Of a stretch of DNA of 6,821 nt, positions 1-5,214 are shown in pieces. Position numbers and translations under genes: made by a program. The stretch comes from an uncultured Collinsella sp. Lineage in GTDB: Bacteria; Actinomycetota; Coriobacteriia; Coriobacteriales; Coriobacteriaceae. Where the stretch lies: the NCBI GenBank assembly GCA_902468045.1, contig CABQXG010000068.1, positions 1 to 6,821 on the forward strand, in the 5' to 3' direction. The stretch's first letter is position 1, and each line of letters starts with the position of its first letter. Under the pieces are notes generated by a model, which was not told the DNA's origin, searched no databases, and saw nothing but the letters and a program-made list of their open reading frames with translations.

Positions 1-72
1 TTCCAGCGCGTTGCCATCGCGGCCCACAAACGAGATGCAGAGGTCGCGCACGTCCAAAAGATGTTCGCTCAT
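1..72 (-). CDS. Peptide-type ABC transporter ATP-binding protein (DppD/OppD-like), N-terminal 24 codons only
   Basis: Partial gene whose remainder lies beyond base 1. The visible start reads MSEHLLDVRDLCISF followed by VGRDGNALE. This matches the opening beta-strands of DppD/OppD-type ATPases (LL.V.dL...F....G...A), just ahead of where Walker A would lie. By family role it is a cytoplasmic subunit that hydrolyses ATP to power peptide import. The ATG at 72-70 has an excellent Shine-Dalgarno, AAGGAGGA (87-80), 7 bases upstream inside the end of the DppC-type gene, whose stop is only 3 bases away. That spacing implies co-transcription and probably translational coupling. No catalytic motif is in the window, so the call rests on the N-terminus and gene order. 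A DppF-type ATPase would be expected further on, outside the window. Confidence 0.85.
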   Translation of the reverse strand, partial: MSEHLLDVRDLCISFVGRDGNALE

Positions 73-75
73 GGG

Positions 76-906
76 CTAGTCCTCCTTGGTCTTGGGGTCG
101 AGGGCGTCGCGCAGGCCGTCGCCGGCGAGGTTCAGCGAAAGCACGCTCGCGATGATGGCGATAGCCGGGAAGAAGATCATCCACCAGGCTTTGCGCATCA
201 CGTTCTTGCCCGCCTGTAGGATGTTTCCCCAGCTGGCGTCGGGTGCCTTGATACCCAGGCCCAGAAACGAGAGGGCGGCCTCCGAGAGCACGGCCTCGGC
301 AAAGACAAAGGTCGCCTGCACCAGGAAGGGTGCCATAACGTTGGGCACGATATGCATCCACACGATGCGCGCGGTCGAGGCGCCCTGCACGCGCAGGGCC
401 TCCACAAAGGGCTCCTCCTTGACCACCATCGCACGCGAGCGCACGATGCGCGCCATGCTAGGCGTATAGACGATGGAGAGCGCGATGATGACGTTCCACA
501 CGCTCGCCCCCATCATCGCCATGAGCGCGATGGCCAGCAGCACGCCCGGAATGGACATAAGGCCGTCGCAGATGCGCATGAGAATATGATCGAGCCTCTC
601 GTTGTAGCACGCATAGGCGCCGATCACCAAGCCGAGCGCACTCGTCGCGAGCGTGACGGCAATGCCAACGCCAAGCGACACGCGCGCGCCAGCGATGACG
701 CGGGCAAGCAGGTCGCGGCCAAAGTCATCGCAGCCAAAGGGATGCGCGGGCGAAGGTGCCGAAAGTCGCAACGTCATCTCCTGCGCATTGGGATTAACCG
801 TCCACAGCAGCGGACCGACGAGCGCGATCAGCGCAATCGCCAGGAAAATGCAGCCGCCGACCACAAACCCCTTGTTGGCAAGAGCCTTCTTAAAGTTTGT
901 CATCAT
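76..906 (-). CDS. Peptide-type ABC transporter permease, DppC/OppC-like
   Basis: Inner-membrane permease that pairs with the DppB-type subunit to form the translocation channel. With the preferred start it is 276 residues, a normal length for the family. It has one N-terminal membrane segment (about 16-36). Next comes the DppC hallmark HPFGCDDFGRDLLARV (about 55-70; most relatives have T where C stands). The EAA-type coupling loop, EALRVQGAS...HIVPN, is at about 159-179. The C-terminal family motif LSEAALSFLGLG...ASWGNIL is at about 207-231. An ATG at 918 also exists, but the ATG at 906 forms an ATGA overlap with the stop of the upstream permease gene (TGA at 905-903), so I prefer 906; 903 is a further alternative. 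The ribosome site there is weak (GGGGCG), which suits coupled translation. Dipeptide, oligopeptide, nickel or glutathione substrates cannot be told apart from this subunit. Confidence 0.95.
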   Translation of the reverse strand: MMTNFKKALANKGFVVGGCIFLAIALIALVGPLLWTVNPNAQEMTLRLSAPSPAHPFGCDDFGRDLLARVIAGARVSLGVGIAVTLATSALGLVIGAYACYNERLDHILMRICDGLMSIPGVLLAIALMAMMGASVWNVIIALSIVYTPSMARIVRSRAMVVKEEPFVEALRVQGASTARIVWMHIVPNVMAPFLVQATFVFAEAVLSEAALSFLGLGIKAPDASWGNILQAGKNVMRKAWWMIFFPAIAIIASVLSLNLAGDGLRDALDPKTKED

Positions 907-1856
907 GCATCGCCCCATTTGCGAGCGCGCGGGTCAAAAGCGCCGTAGGCAAGGTCGACAGCCAGATTGATCACCGAATTCAACAAAGCGATGACCAGCA
1001 GCACGCCCTGAATCACCGGATAGTCGCGACGCTCGATAGAGCTCGTGACCAGCTGGCCCAAACCAGGGATGTTAAAAATGGCCTCAGTCACCACGGCGCC
1101 CGTAATCAGGGCGCCAAAAGAATAGCCGACCGAGGTGATAATCGGCAGCGCTGCGTTGCGCAGGGCATGGACCAGCACCACGCGAACCTCGGAGACGCCC
1201 TTGGCACGCGCCGTCTTGACGCAGTCAAGCTGCATGGCCTCGATAACGCTCGAACGGGTCATGCGCATGAGCAGGGCCGCCTGCACGCATCCAAGCGATA
1301 TGGCCGGCAACGCAAGATAGCGTAAATGGCTGAACCAGCCCTTCGATAGCGGCGCATAGCCGGCCACCGGGAACACACGCAACGTGACGGCAAACAGCCA
1401 CATAAGCATGAGCGCCATCAAAAAGCCGGGTATCGCCACACCCAAAAGAGCAACGACACGCAAGACCGCGTCGGTGCGAGACCCATGTTTGAGGGCAGCG
1501 ACGACGCCGCAGGGCAGCGCAATCAACAGCGCGATGAGTTGTGCCAGAAGCGCGAGCGATAGCGTGGGGCCAAAGTGCTCGGCGATCGCCTGCGTGACGG
1601 GCTGGCGCATAAAATACGAATCGCCCAAGTCGCCGGTAAGCACGCCGCCCATCCACTCAACGTAGCGCTGCGGCAGCGGCTCGTTGAGTCCCAGGCTATC
1701 GTTGACGCGCTCGATCTGGTCGGCCGAAGCCTCCATGCCGAGCATCGAAGAGGCCGGGTCACCCGGTGTGAGATAGATAATCAAAAACACGACGACCGAG
1801 ATGATGAGCATCACCGGAACCATCGCGCCTATACGTTTGAGCGTGTACTTCAACAT
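903..1856 (-). CDS. Peptide-type ABC transporter permease, DppB/OppB-like
   Basis: Inner-membrane permease of 317 residues, full length for the family. Ordered landmarks: N-terminal membrane segment at about 11-29; the PGDPA motif at 31-35; GDLGDS at 75-80; a membrane block at about 98-155; the EAA-type loop TARAKGVSEVRVVLVHALRN at about 215-234; FNIPGLGQL at 251-259; RRDYPVIQG at 266-274; and the C-terminal DLAYGAFDPR at 301-310. All are classic for DppB/OppB. In-frame stops lie just upstream of the ATG at 1856 and no alternative start is near. The best purine-rich ribosome site, AGAGGGGA (1878-1871), is about 14 bases from the ATG, longer than usual. It follows the binding-protein gene after a 75-base gap with a possible hairpin, and overlaps the DppC-type gene by ATGA. 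It therefore belongs to one operon with that protein. The substrate is not readable from this sequence. Confidence 0.96.
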   Translation of the reverse strand: MLKYTLKRIGAMVPVMLIISVVVFLIIYLTPGDPASSMLGMEASADQIERVNDSLGLNEPLPQRYVEWMGGVLTGDLGDSYFMRQPVTQAIAEHFGPTLSLALLAQLIALLIALPCGVVAALKHGSRTDAVLRVVALLGVAIPGFLMALMLMWLFAVTLRVFPVAGYAPLSKGWFSHLRYLALPAISLGCVQAALLMRMTRSSVIEAMQLDCVKTARAKGVSEVRVVLVHALRNAALPIITSVGYSFGALITGAVVTEAIFNIPGLGQLVTSSIERRDYPVIQGVLLVIALLNSVINLAVDLAYGAFDPRARKWGDA

Positions 1857-1890
1857 GCGAGGCGTCTATTTCCCCTCTGAACGTGGACAG

Positions 1891-1921
1891 GGCGTGGCGG
1901 CCACAGGGGACCAGACACGCC
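1891..1921 (-). other. Possible intercistronic hairpin between binding protein and permease genes
   Basis: On the minus strand GGCGTG (1921-1916) can pair with CACGCC (1896-1891). A smaller inner stem is possible, GGU with GCC. No T-run follows it towards the permease gene, so it does not look like a full terminator. Hairpins at this place in binding-protein operons often protect the upstream message or reduce downstream expression. That role is inferred here. Confidence 0.3.
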
Positions 1922-1931
1922 AGCTATTGCA

Positions 1932-3542
1932 TTACTCCGGACGCTTGGCATTCCAAACGATGGCGCCGTCGAGCACCTCGACGTCCTCGACGTCTGCCTG
2001 GGTGCCCGTGATGGAAGCGTAGTGGCAAAGCGGCTCGATGACGGCGATCTCATAGAGGCGCTCCTGAGCCTCGGCCCACTTCTTGGCCGCGGCGTCGGTG
2101 TCCTTGGCGGTGCGGGTCTCGGCCACGAGCTTGAGCGCCTTCTCGTCTGACAGGCCATAGAAGGCCTTGGAGACCGAGAGGGACTGGGCCGGGATGGGCT
2201 TGTAGTTGGTGGAAGCCACAAAGAGGTCCCACTGCTCGGGCTTGCCGGAGCGGATGTCCATGAAGGTCGCGAACTCGTAGCTGTCGACCTCGGCGGTGAA
2301 GCCGGCCTTCTCGAGCTGCTCCTGCAGCGCGACGGTGGCGTTGTACATATCCTTGTAGTCGGGGGTGGTCAGCAGCTTGACCGTCTCACCGGCATAGGAG
2401 GTCTTGGCCAGAGCCTTCTTGGCGGCCTTGGCGTCGGCCTGGTTGAAGTACTTCTTGCCCGCGTCGGTCGCCCACTGAGTGTTCTCGGGGTTACCAAGGT
2501 TGGGATCGATGTTGAAGAGCTCCTTCTCGCCATAGGCGGCAAGAGCGGCCGCCTCGCAGTCGATAGCCATGAGAGCGCACTTGCGGATCTCCTCGTCGGC
2601 GAAGATGCCCTCGTTCATGTTGAGGAAGGCGGTCAGAACGCCGGCGTTATGGGTGTAGAGCTTGACGTCGTCGTTGCCGTCGAAGTCGTGGTAGTTCTCG
2701 GTGGGGATCTCGCCAGCGATATCGTACTCGCCGGTCTCAAACCCGCTCACGCGCGTGGAGGCCTCGGTCACGAACTGATAGTAGATATCCTTGGTGGGCG
2801 CGGAGACCTTGCCGGTGTAGCCCGAAGCCTTGCCGTGGGCGGCGACATAATCCTCGTTGCGGGTGAGATGGATGTACTGGTCCTGCTTCCACTCCACCAA
2901 CTTGTAGGCACCGGTACCCACGTACTCGGTCACGCCGGTATCGCCCGCGGCCTCGATGACCTCGGAGGGGAAGATACCCGGATACTGGGAGTGGTTGCCC
3001 AGGATGATCAGAAAGTCGATGGCGGGCTCGGTCAGCGTGCAGGTGACCTCGTGGTCGCCCGAGACGGCGAAGGTGGCGCCGGGCAGCAGGCTCGCGGCGC
3101 GGTCGTTGACGGTGAGCCAGCGGTTCATCGAGGCCACGACGTCCTCGGAGCCAAACTCCTTGCCGTTGTGGAAGGTGACGCCCTCGCGCAGCTTGATGGT
3201 GTAGGTCAGGCCGTCGTCGGAGACCTCATAGCCCTTGGCCAGCACGGGCTGGGGCTCGTAGTCGCTATCGAGGCCAAAGAGCGGCTCGACGACGTTGCAG
3301 ATGATGTCCATGGTCACAAGCGACGACGTGGTGTGCGGATCGAGACCGTCCGGGCTCGCCGGTAACGCGATCTGCAGCTCGTCGCGATACTCCACATCCT
3401 GGCCGGAGGCAGCGGCGCTACCGCTCTCGGCGCCCGAACCGCCGCAGCCGGTGAGGCCGAGTCCGGCCAACACGGAAAGCGTGCCAAGGCCGGCTACAAA
3501 GCTGCGACGGGAAATGCCCGCCTGGGTAAGGTCGTTGTTCAT
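1932..3542 (-). CDS. Peptide-type ABC transporter substrate-binding lipoprotein (SBP_bac_5 / DppA-OppA family)
   Basis: Extracytoplasmic receptor of 536 residues that captures substrate and delivers it to the DppB/DppC-type permeases encoded just downstream. The N-terminus carries a twin-arginine motif (SRRSF at 11-15), a hydrophobic stretch (about 16-29) and a lipobox LTGC at 30-33. C33 is therefore the predicted lipidated cysteine, followed by a Gly/Ser/Ala-rich linker to about residue 47. Family signatures follow: SPDGLDPH at 63-70; the block from EPLFGLDSDY through VSDDGLTYTIKLREGVTFHNG (about 86-127); and EDVVASMNRW at 133-142. A longer in-frame ORF runs up to 3752, but the start at 3542 is the real one: AGAGGA (3553-3548) sits 5 bases before it and the signal peptide begins there. 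The extension upstream has no family similarity. Members of this family bind di- and oligopeptides, nickel, heme or sugars, so the substrate is open. It is the first gene of its operon. Confidence 0.94.
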   Translation of the reverse strand: MNNDLTQAGISRRSFVAGLGTLSVLAGLGLTGCGGSGAESGSAAASGQDVEYRDELQIALPASPDGLDPHTTSSLVTMDIICNVVEPLFGLDSDYEPQPVLAKGYEVSDDGLTYTIKLREGVTFHNGKEFGSEDVVASMNRWLTVNDRAASLLPGATFAVSGDHEVTCTLTEPAIDFLIILGNHSQYPGIFPSEVIEAAGDTGVTEYVGTGAYKLVEWKQDQYIHLTRNEDYVAAHGKASGYTGKVSAPTKDIYYQFVTEASTRVSGFETGEYDIAGEIPTENYHDFDGNDDVKLYTHNAGVLTAFLNMNEGIFADEEIRKCALMAIDCEAAALAAYGEKELFNIDPNLGNPENTQWATDAGKKYFNQADAKAAKKALAKTSYAGETVKLLTTPDYKDMYNATVALQEQLEKAGFTAEVDSYEFATFMDIRSGKPEQWDLFVASTNYKPIPAQSLSVSKAFYGLSDEKALKLVAETRTAKDTDAAAKKWAEAQERLYEIAVIEPLCHYASITGTQADVEDVEVLDGAIVWNAKRPE

Positions 3543-3547
3543 AAAAA

Positions 3548-3553
3548 TCCTCT
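3548..3553 (-). promoter_or_regulatory. Shine-Dalgarno that fixes the start of the binding-protein gene
   Basis: AGAGGA on the minus strand, 5 bases upstream of the ATG at 3542-3540. It decides against the upstream in-frame start at 3752, because the encoded twin-arginine lipoprotein signal begins exactly at this ATG. Confidence 0.75.
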
Positions 3554-3585
3554 CATAGCTGAACAAACGGACAAATATATGCAAA

Positions 3586-3625
3586 GCCGGACAGCGCCTT
3601 GCGGTGCATCGGGGTACCGCCCGGC
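3586..3625 (-). other. Possible leader hairpin ahead of the binding-protein gene
   Basis: Two nested stems can form: GCCGG/CCGGC (3621-3625 with 3586-3590) directly stacked on GCGGT/ACCGC (3616-3620 with 3601-3605). The loop is 10 bases and there is a 10-base bulge on one side. TTTGCATATATTTG follows on the minus strand. It ends about 43 bases before the start codon. It could be a leader structure or a weak attenuator; it matches no riboswitch class I recognise. Confidence 0.25.
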
Positions 3626-3651
3626 AAAAGCAACGATACGTAATGGGGCCA

Positions 3652-3711
3652 TCAAAGGGCCGACATACCCAAGCTCCGCCACATCGGATGAAAATCGAGA
3701 GCTTCAGCCAT
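3652..3711 (-). CDS. Tiny ORF of 19 codons in the peptide-importer leader, unknown
   Basis: ATG at 3711 to TGA at 3652, beginning MAEALDFHPMW. Its merit is a good ribosome site, AGAGGGG, 7 bases ahead of the ATG. It overlaps the end of the preceding 56-codon ORF by 8 bases. No domain, signal peptide or recognisable similarity. Codon third positions are less GC-rich than in the transporter genes, which argues against long-maintained coding. It is either a leader peptide or chance. Confidence 0.15.
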   Translation of the reverse strand: MAEALDFHPMWRSLGMSAL

Positions 3712-3874
3712 AACGGGTCCCCTCTCGAACCAAAAACGAGATACGACGGCATGGATGCACCACGGATGGTGACAATCCAGGCGCACTCAAACCCGGAATT
3801 TTAGGGAACCTGCTTTGCGGTCGATTATTTAGTTGTGCGTCGTCTCTCCCGGAGCCGTGAACATACCTGCTCAT
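3704..3874 (-). CDS. Small ORF of 56 codons in the peptide-importer leader, unknown
   Basis: ATG at 3874, overlapping the stop of the 22-codon ORF as ATGA, with GGAG (3884-3881) 6 bases upstream. The predicted product is basic and proline/serine-rich (it opens MSRYVHGSGR), with no motif or membrane segment. It uses codons that are rare in the neighbouring genes (AGG, AGA, CTA, AAT). That makes chance or gene decay more likely than a real protein. Confidence 0.12.
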   Translation of the reverse strand: MSRYVHGSGRDDAQLNNRPQSRFPKIPGLSAPGLSPSVVHPCRRISFLVREGTRYG

Positions 3875-3939
3875 ATGCGACTCCGAGCCATATACAGGGC
3901 GCGCGCGGCAACGCGGCGAATGTATGTCGTCTGCGGCAT
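3871..3939 (-). CDS. Candidate 22-codon small protein or leader peptide
   Basis: ATG at 3939 to TGA at 3871. It has the best ribosome site in the window, AAGGAGGG (3954-3947), 7 bases ahead of the ATG. An extended -10 promoter lies 31 bases upstream of the ATG. The product is short and strongly basic (opens MPQTTYIRRVAARAL, later MARSR), with six arginines and no acidic residue. It contains no run of a single amino acid of the kind seen in classical attenuation leaders. Third positions are moderately GC-rich, closer to the neighbouring genes than the two ORFs that follow. I do not recognise it. It could be a leader peptide, a small basic protein, or the surviving 5' end of a lost regulator gene. 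Confidence 0.3.
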   Translation of the reverse strand: MPQTTYIRRVAARALYMARSRI

Positions 3940-3958
3940 GTGCGCACCCTCCTTAACC

Positions 3959-3972
3959 AGTTGAGGTCAACT
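3959..3972. promoter_or_regulatory. Perfect palindromic operator candidate
   Basis: AGTTGA-GG-TCAACT, a perfect 6+6 inverted repeat with a 2-base centre. It covers the end of the predicted -10 and the likely transcription start of the promoter at 3970-3998, where a repressor would block initiation. No regulator gene is present in the window. Confidence 0.45.
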
Positions 3973-3998
3973 ATATCAACGGTCGTCGACCATGCGAA
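3970..3998 (-). promoter_or_regulatory. Predicted minus-strand promoter with extended -10
   Basis: TATAGT at 3975-3970 (5 of 6 matches to TATAAT), preceded by TG and one base, giving an extended -10. A partial -35, TTCGCA, is at 3998-3993, 17 bases away. The start of transcription would be near 3963, about 24 bases before the ATG of the 22-codon ORF, so the transcript would run towards the binding-protein gene. Confidence 0.4.
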
Positions 3999-4007
3999 CA
4001 CCGTTGA
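3976..4007. repeat. 8-base inverted repeat flanking the promoter -35 region
   Basis: TCAACGGT (3976-3983) and ACCGTTGA (4000-4007) are exact reverse complements, with 16 bases between them. They share the TCAAC/GTTGA core with the adjacent palindrome at 3959-3972, so about 50 bases hold four half-sites. No T-run follows on the minus strand, so an operator fits better than a terminator. Confidence 0.45.
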
Positions 4008-4047
4008 CATTCGTACGACAGCGTCGCGTGCCGTAGTTTAATAAATA

Positions 4048-4075
4048 ATTATCTTTATTGATAAGAGTTTGTCAT
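4048..4075 (-). promoter_or_regulatory. Second candidate minus-strand promoter in the AT-rich patch
   Basis: ATGACA (4075-4070) and GATAAT (4053-4048) each match consensus at 5 of 6 positions, with a 16-base spacer. The surrounding 4034-4070 is by far the most AT-rich stretch in the window. It lies just past the mod terminator and points towards the peptide-importer operon, where it would give a leader of about 500 bases. Confidence 0.3.
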
Positions 4076-4094
4076 CCTTCATTCGGCGAACGGC

Positions 4095-4129
4095 AAGACA
4101 AAGCCGCCGAGGCCTATATCCCCGACGGC
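4095..4129 (-). terminator. Rho-independent terminator of the mod operon
   Basis: On the minus strand GCCGTCGGGG (4129-4120) pairs with CCTCGGCGGC (4112-4103): a 10-pair stem with two G-U wobbles and a 7-base loop, followed by TTTGTCTT. It begins 11 bases after the modC stop. The wobbles would be A-C mismatches in the opposite transcript, so the structure belongs to minus-strand RNA. The T-tract is imperfect, so some read-through is possible. Confidence 0.7.
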
Positions 4130-4140
4130 ATTACCCGGCG

Positions 4141-5211
4141 CTATCGACAAACCAAATGGATCCTACTCGCATCGAAGTGCATGCGCAGGTTCTCGCCTGC
4201 TTGCGGCAGCTCGTCGACAGGCACGCCCACTTTGTTGACCTTCCACTGCAGACGCGTGGGCGCATCGACGCGCGGCACGTCCAGCAACACCAGCCGCTCA
4301 AAGCGCGAATCGCTCACACGGGCCACATGCAAGTCGTAACTGTTGCGACCCCGCTCCGCGCGATTGTCAACATGGAAGTAGCTTGCGCGAATGCCCAGGT
4401 ACGCCACATTATCGGGAACCTCGCGACCCACGTTAAAGCTCATGCCCCAGTCGAGGGCCTCAACTTCTTCGTCGCCGATCTTGCGCGCCCGGCTTGTGTT
4501 CTTGCAGCCCGTCAGGCGCAGCGCCGCCAGCGTCTGCGGACGGCGGACCACGTCCTCGACGGAGCCGATCTCCTCAACATGCCCGTCGTGCATCACGCAG
4601 ATGCGCTGGCACAGGCGGCATGCCTCGTCGATGTCGTGGCTCACGTAGAGCACGGTGCGGTTGCATACATCGAACAGGTCGAGCATGTTCTGCTCGAGGG
4701 CGCTCTTAAGATAGGAATCGAGTGCGCTCATGGGCTCGTCGAACATAAAGATGCCCGGATGCGCCGCCACCATGCGCGCAAGCGCTACACGTTGCTGCTG
4801 ACCGCCCGAGAGTCGCACGGGATAGCGGTCGGCAAAATCGGCCAGTCCAAAGATACCCAGGTAGCGCTCGGCAAGCTGCTTGCGCGCCGCGGCGTCGCCC
4901 GCATCCTTTACGCCGGCACATACGTTATCGGCCACTGTCATATTAGGGAACAGCTGATAGTTTTGGAACAGCAGGGCGCATTTTCGCTCCTGAGGCGACA
5001 GGTTGATGCCCGCTGCCGAGTCAAAAAAGGTCACGCCGTTGACGACGATCCTGCCCTCGTCGGGCGTCTCCACGCCGGCGATGCAACGCAGCGTACAGCT
5101 CTTGCCGCAACCCGAGGCGCCCAGCAGTGCCACACGCTCCTCGCCGGCCTCAAGCTGCATGTCGAGCATAAACCCGGGATAGCGCTTTTTGATATCCAGA
5201 ACGAGTGACAT
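4141..5211 (-). CDS. modC: Molybdate-type ABC transporter ATP-binding protein ModC
   Basis: Cytoplasmic ATPase of 356 residues that drives oxyanion import with ModB. Nucleotide-binding landmarks occur in order: Walker A GASGCGKS at 31-38; Q-loop FQNYQLFP with Q83; signature LSGGQQQR at 134-141; Walker B IFMFDEP at 154-160 with catalytic E159; D-loop SALD at 162-165; and switch H192 (VSHD). All catalytic residues are intact. After about residue 234 an accessory C-terminal region of some 120 residues begins TGCKNTSRA and contains DWGMSF. This fits the oxyanion-type regulatory (TOBE/Mop-like) region of ModC relatives but is divergent. The ATG at 5211 follows the modB stop by 3 bases, with AGGGAGGT (5228-5221) 9 bases upstream. 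Molybdate is preferred over tungstate or sulfate because of the A-B-C gene set, but substrate specificity is not proven by this protein. Confidence 0.9.
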   Translation of the reverse strand: MSLVLDIKKRYPGFMLDMQLEAGEERVALLGASGCGKSCTLRCIAGVETPDEGRIVVNGVTFFDSAAGINLSPQERKCALLFQNYQLFPNMTVADNVCAGVKDAGDAAARKQLAERYLGIFGLADFADRYPVRLSGGQQQRVALARMVAAHPGIFMFDEPMSALDSYLKSALEQNMLDLFDVCNRTVLYVSHDIDEACRLCQRICVMHDGHVEEIGSVEDVVRRPQTLAALRLTGCKNTSRARKIGDEEVEALDWGMSFNVGREVPDNVAYLGIRASYFHVDNRAERGRNSYDLHVARVSDSRFERLVLLDVPRVDAPTRLQWKVNKVGVPVDELPQAGENLRMHFDASRIHLVCR

Positions 5212-5214
5212 GAC

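Larger units (their letters stand above)
3543..4140. other. Long intergenic region between the molybdate and peptide transporter operons
   Basis: Roughly 600 bases with no conventional gene on either strand. From the modC side it holds the mod terminator, an AT-rich promoter candidate, a GTTGA/TCAAC half-site cluster over a second promoter, three tiny overlapping minus-strand ORFs, and a hairpin near the binding-protein start. A further weak minus-strand -10 candidate, TATATT (3579-3574), lies 25-40 bases upstream of the binding-protein start but has no convincing -35. I see no tRNA, no recognised riboswitch and no inverted terminal repeats. The most economical reading is the regulatory and 5' leader region of the peptide importer; a decayed small gene is the alternative. 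Confidence 0.7.

Noticed and set aside
352..948. Plus-strand ORF of 198 codons opposite the DppC-type gene
   Set aside because: His/Arg/Asp-rich shadow of a permease gene that shows every DppC family motif.
1891..1921. Hairpin after the binding-protein gene as a terminator
   Set aside because: There is no T-run after the stem, and the permease genes required for function follow directly. It is kept only as a possible intercistronic structure.
2649..3365. Plus-strand ORF of 238 codons opposite the binding-protein gene
   Set aside because: Low-complexity product full of Val, Gly, Leu and Asp, mirroring the codons of the gene opposite. No ribosome site or promoter supports it.
3715..3735. GGTTCGA on the minus strand resembling a tRNA T-arm
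   Set aside because: The following bases do not form a T-stem with a 7-base loop, and no acceptor, D-arm or anticodon arm can be placed around it.
3543..3752. N-terminal extension of 70 codons on the binding protein
   Set aside because: The frame is open by chance. The true start at 3542 has AGAGGA and begins a Tat lipoprotein signal, whereas the extension would bury that signal inside the protein.
4004..4009. Perfect TTGACA on the plus strand as a -35 box
   Set aside because: No -10 element occurs at 15-19 bases and no plus-strand gene lies downstream. The bases are better explained as part of the inverted repeat 3976-4007.
3825..4010. Minus-strand ORF of 61 codons in the intergenic region
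   Set aside because: It has an ATG but no ribosome site, and its start lies upstream of the predicted promoter. The 22-codon ORF in another frame has far better signals.
4069..5208. Plus-strand ORF of 379 codons opposite modC
   Set aside because: It is the exact antisense shadow of modC, rich in Ala, His and Arg, with no recognisable motif. Long open antisense frames are expected in GC-rich genes. modC has intact ATPase motifs and a good ribosome site.
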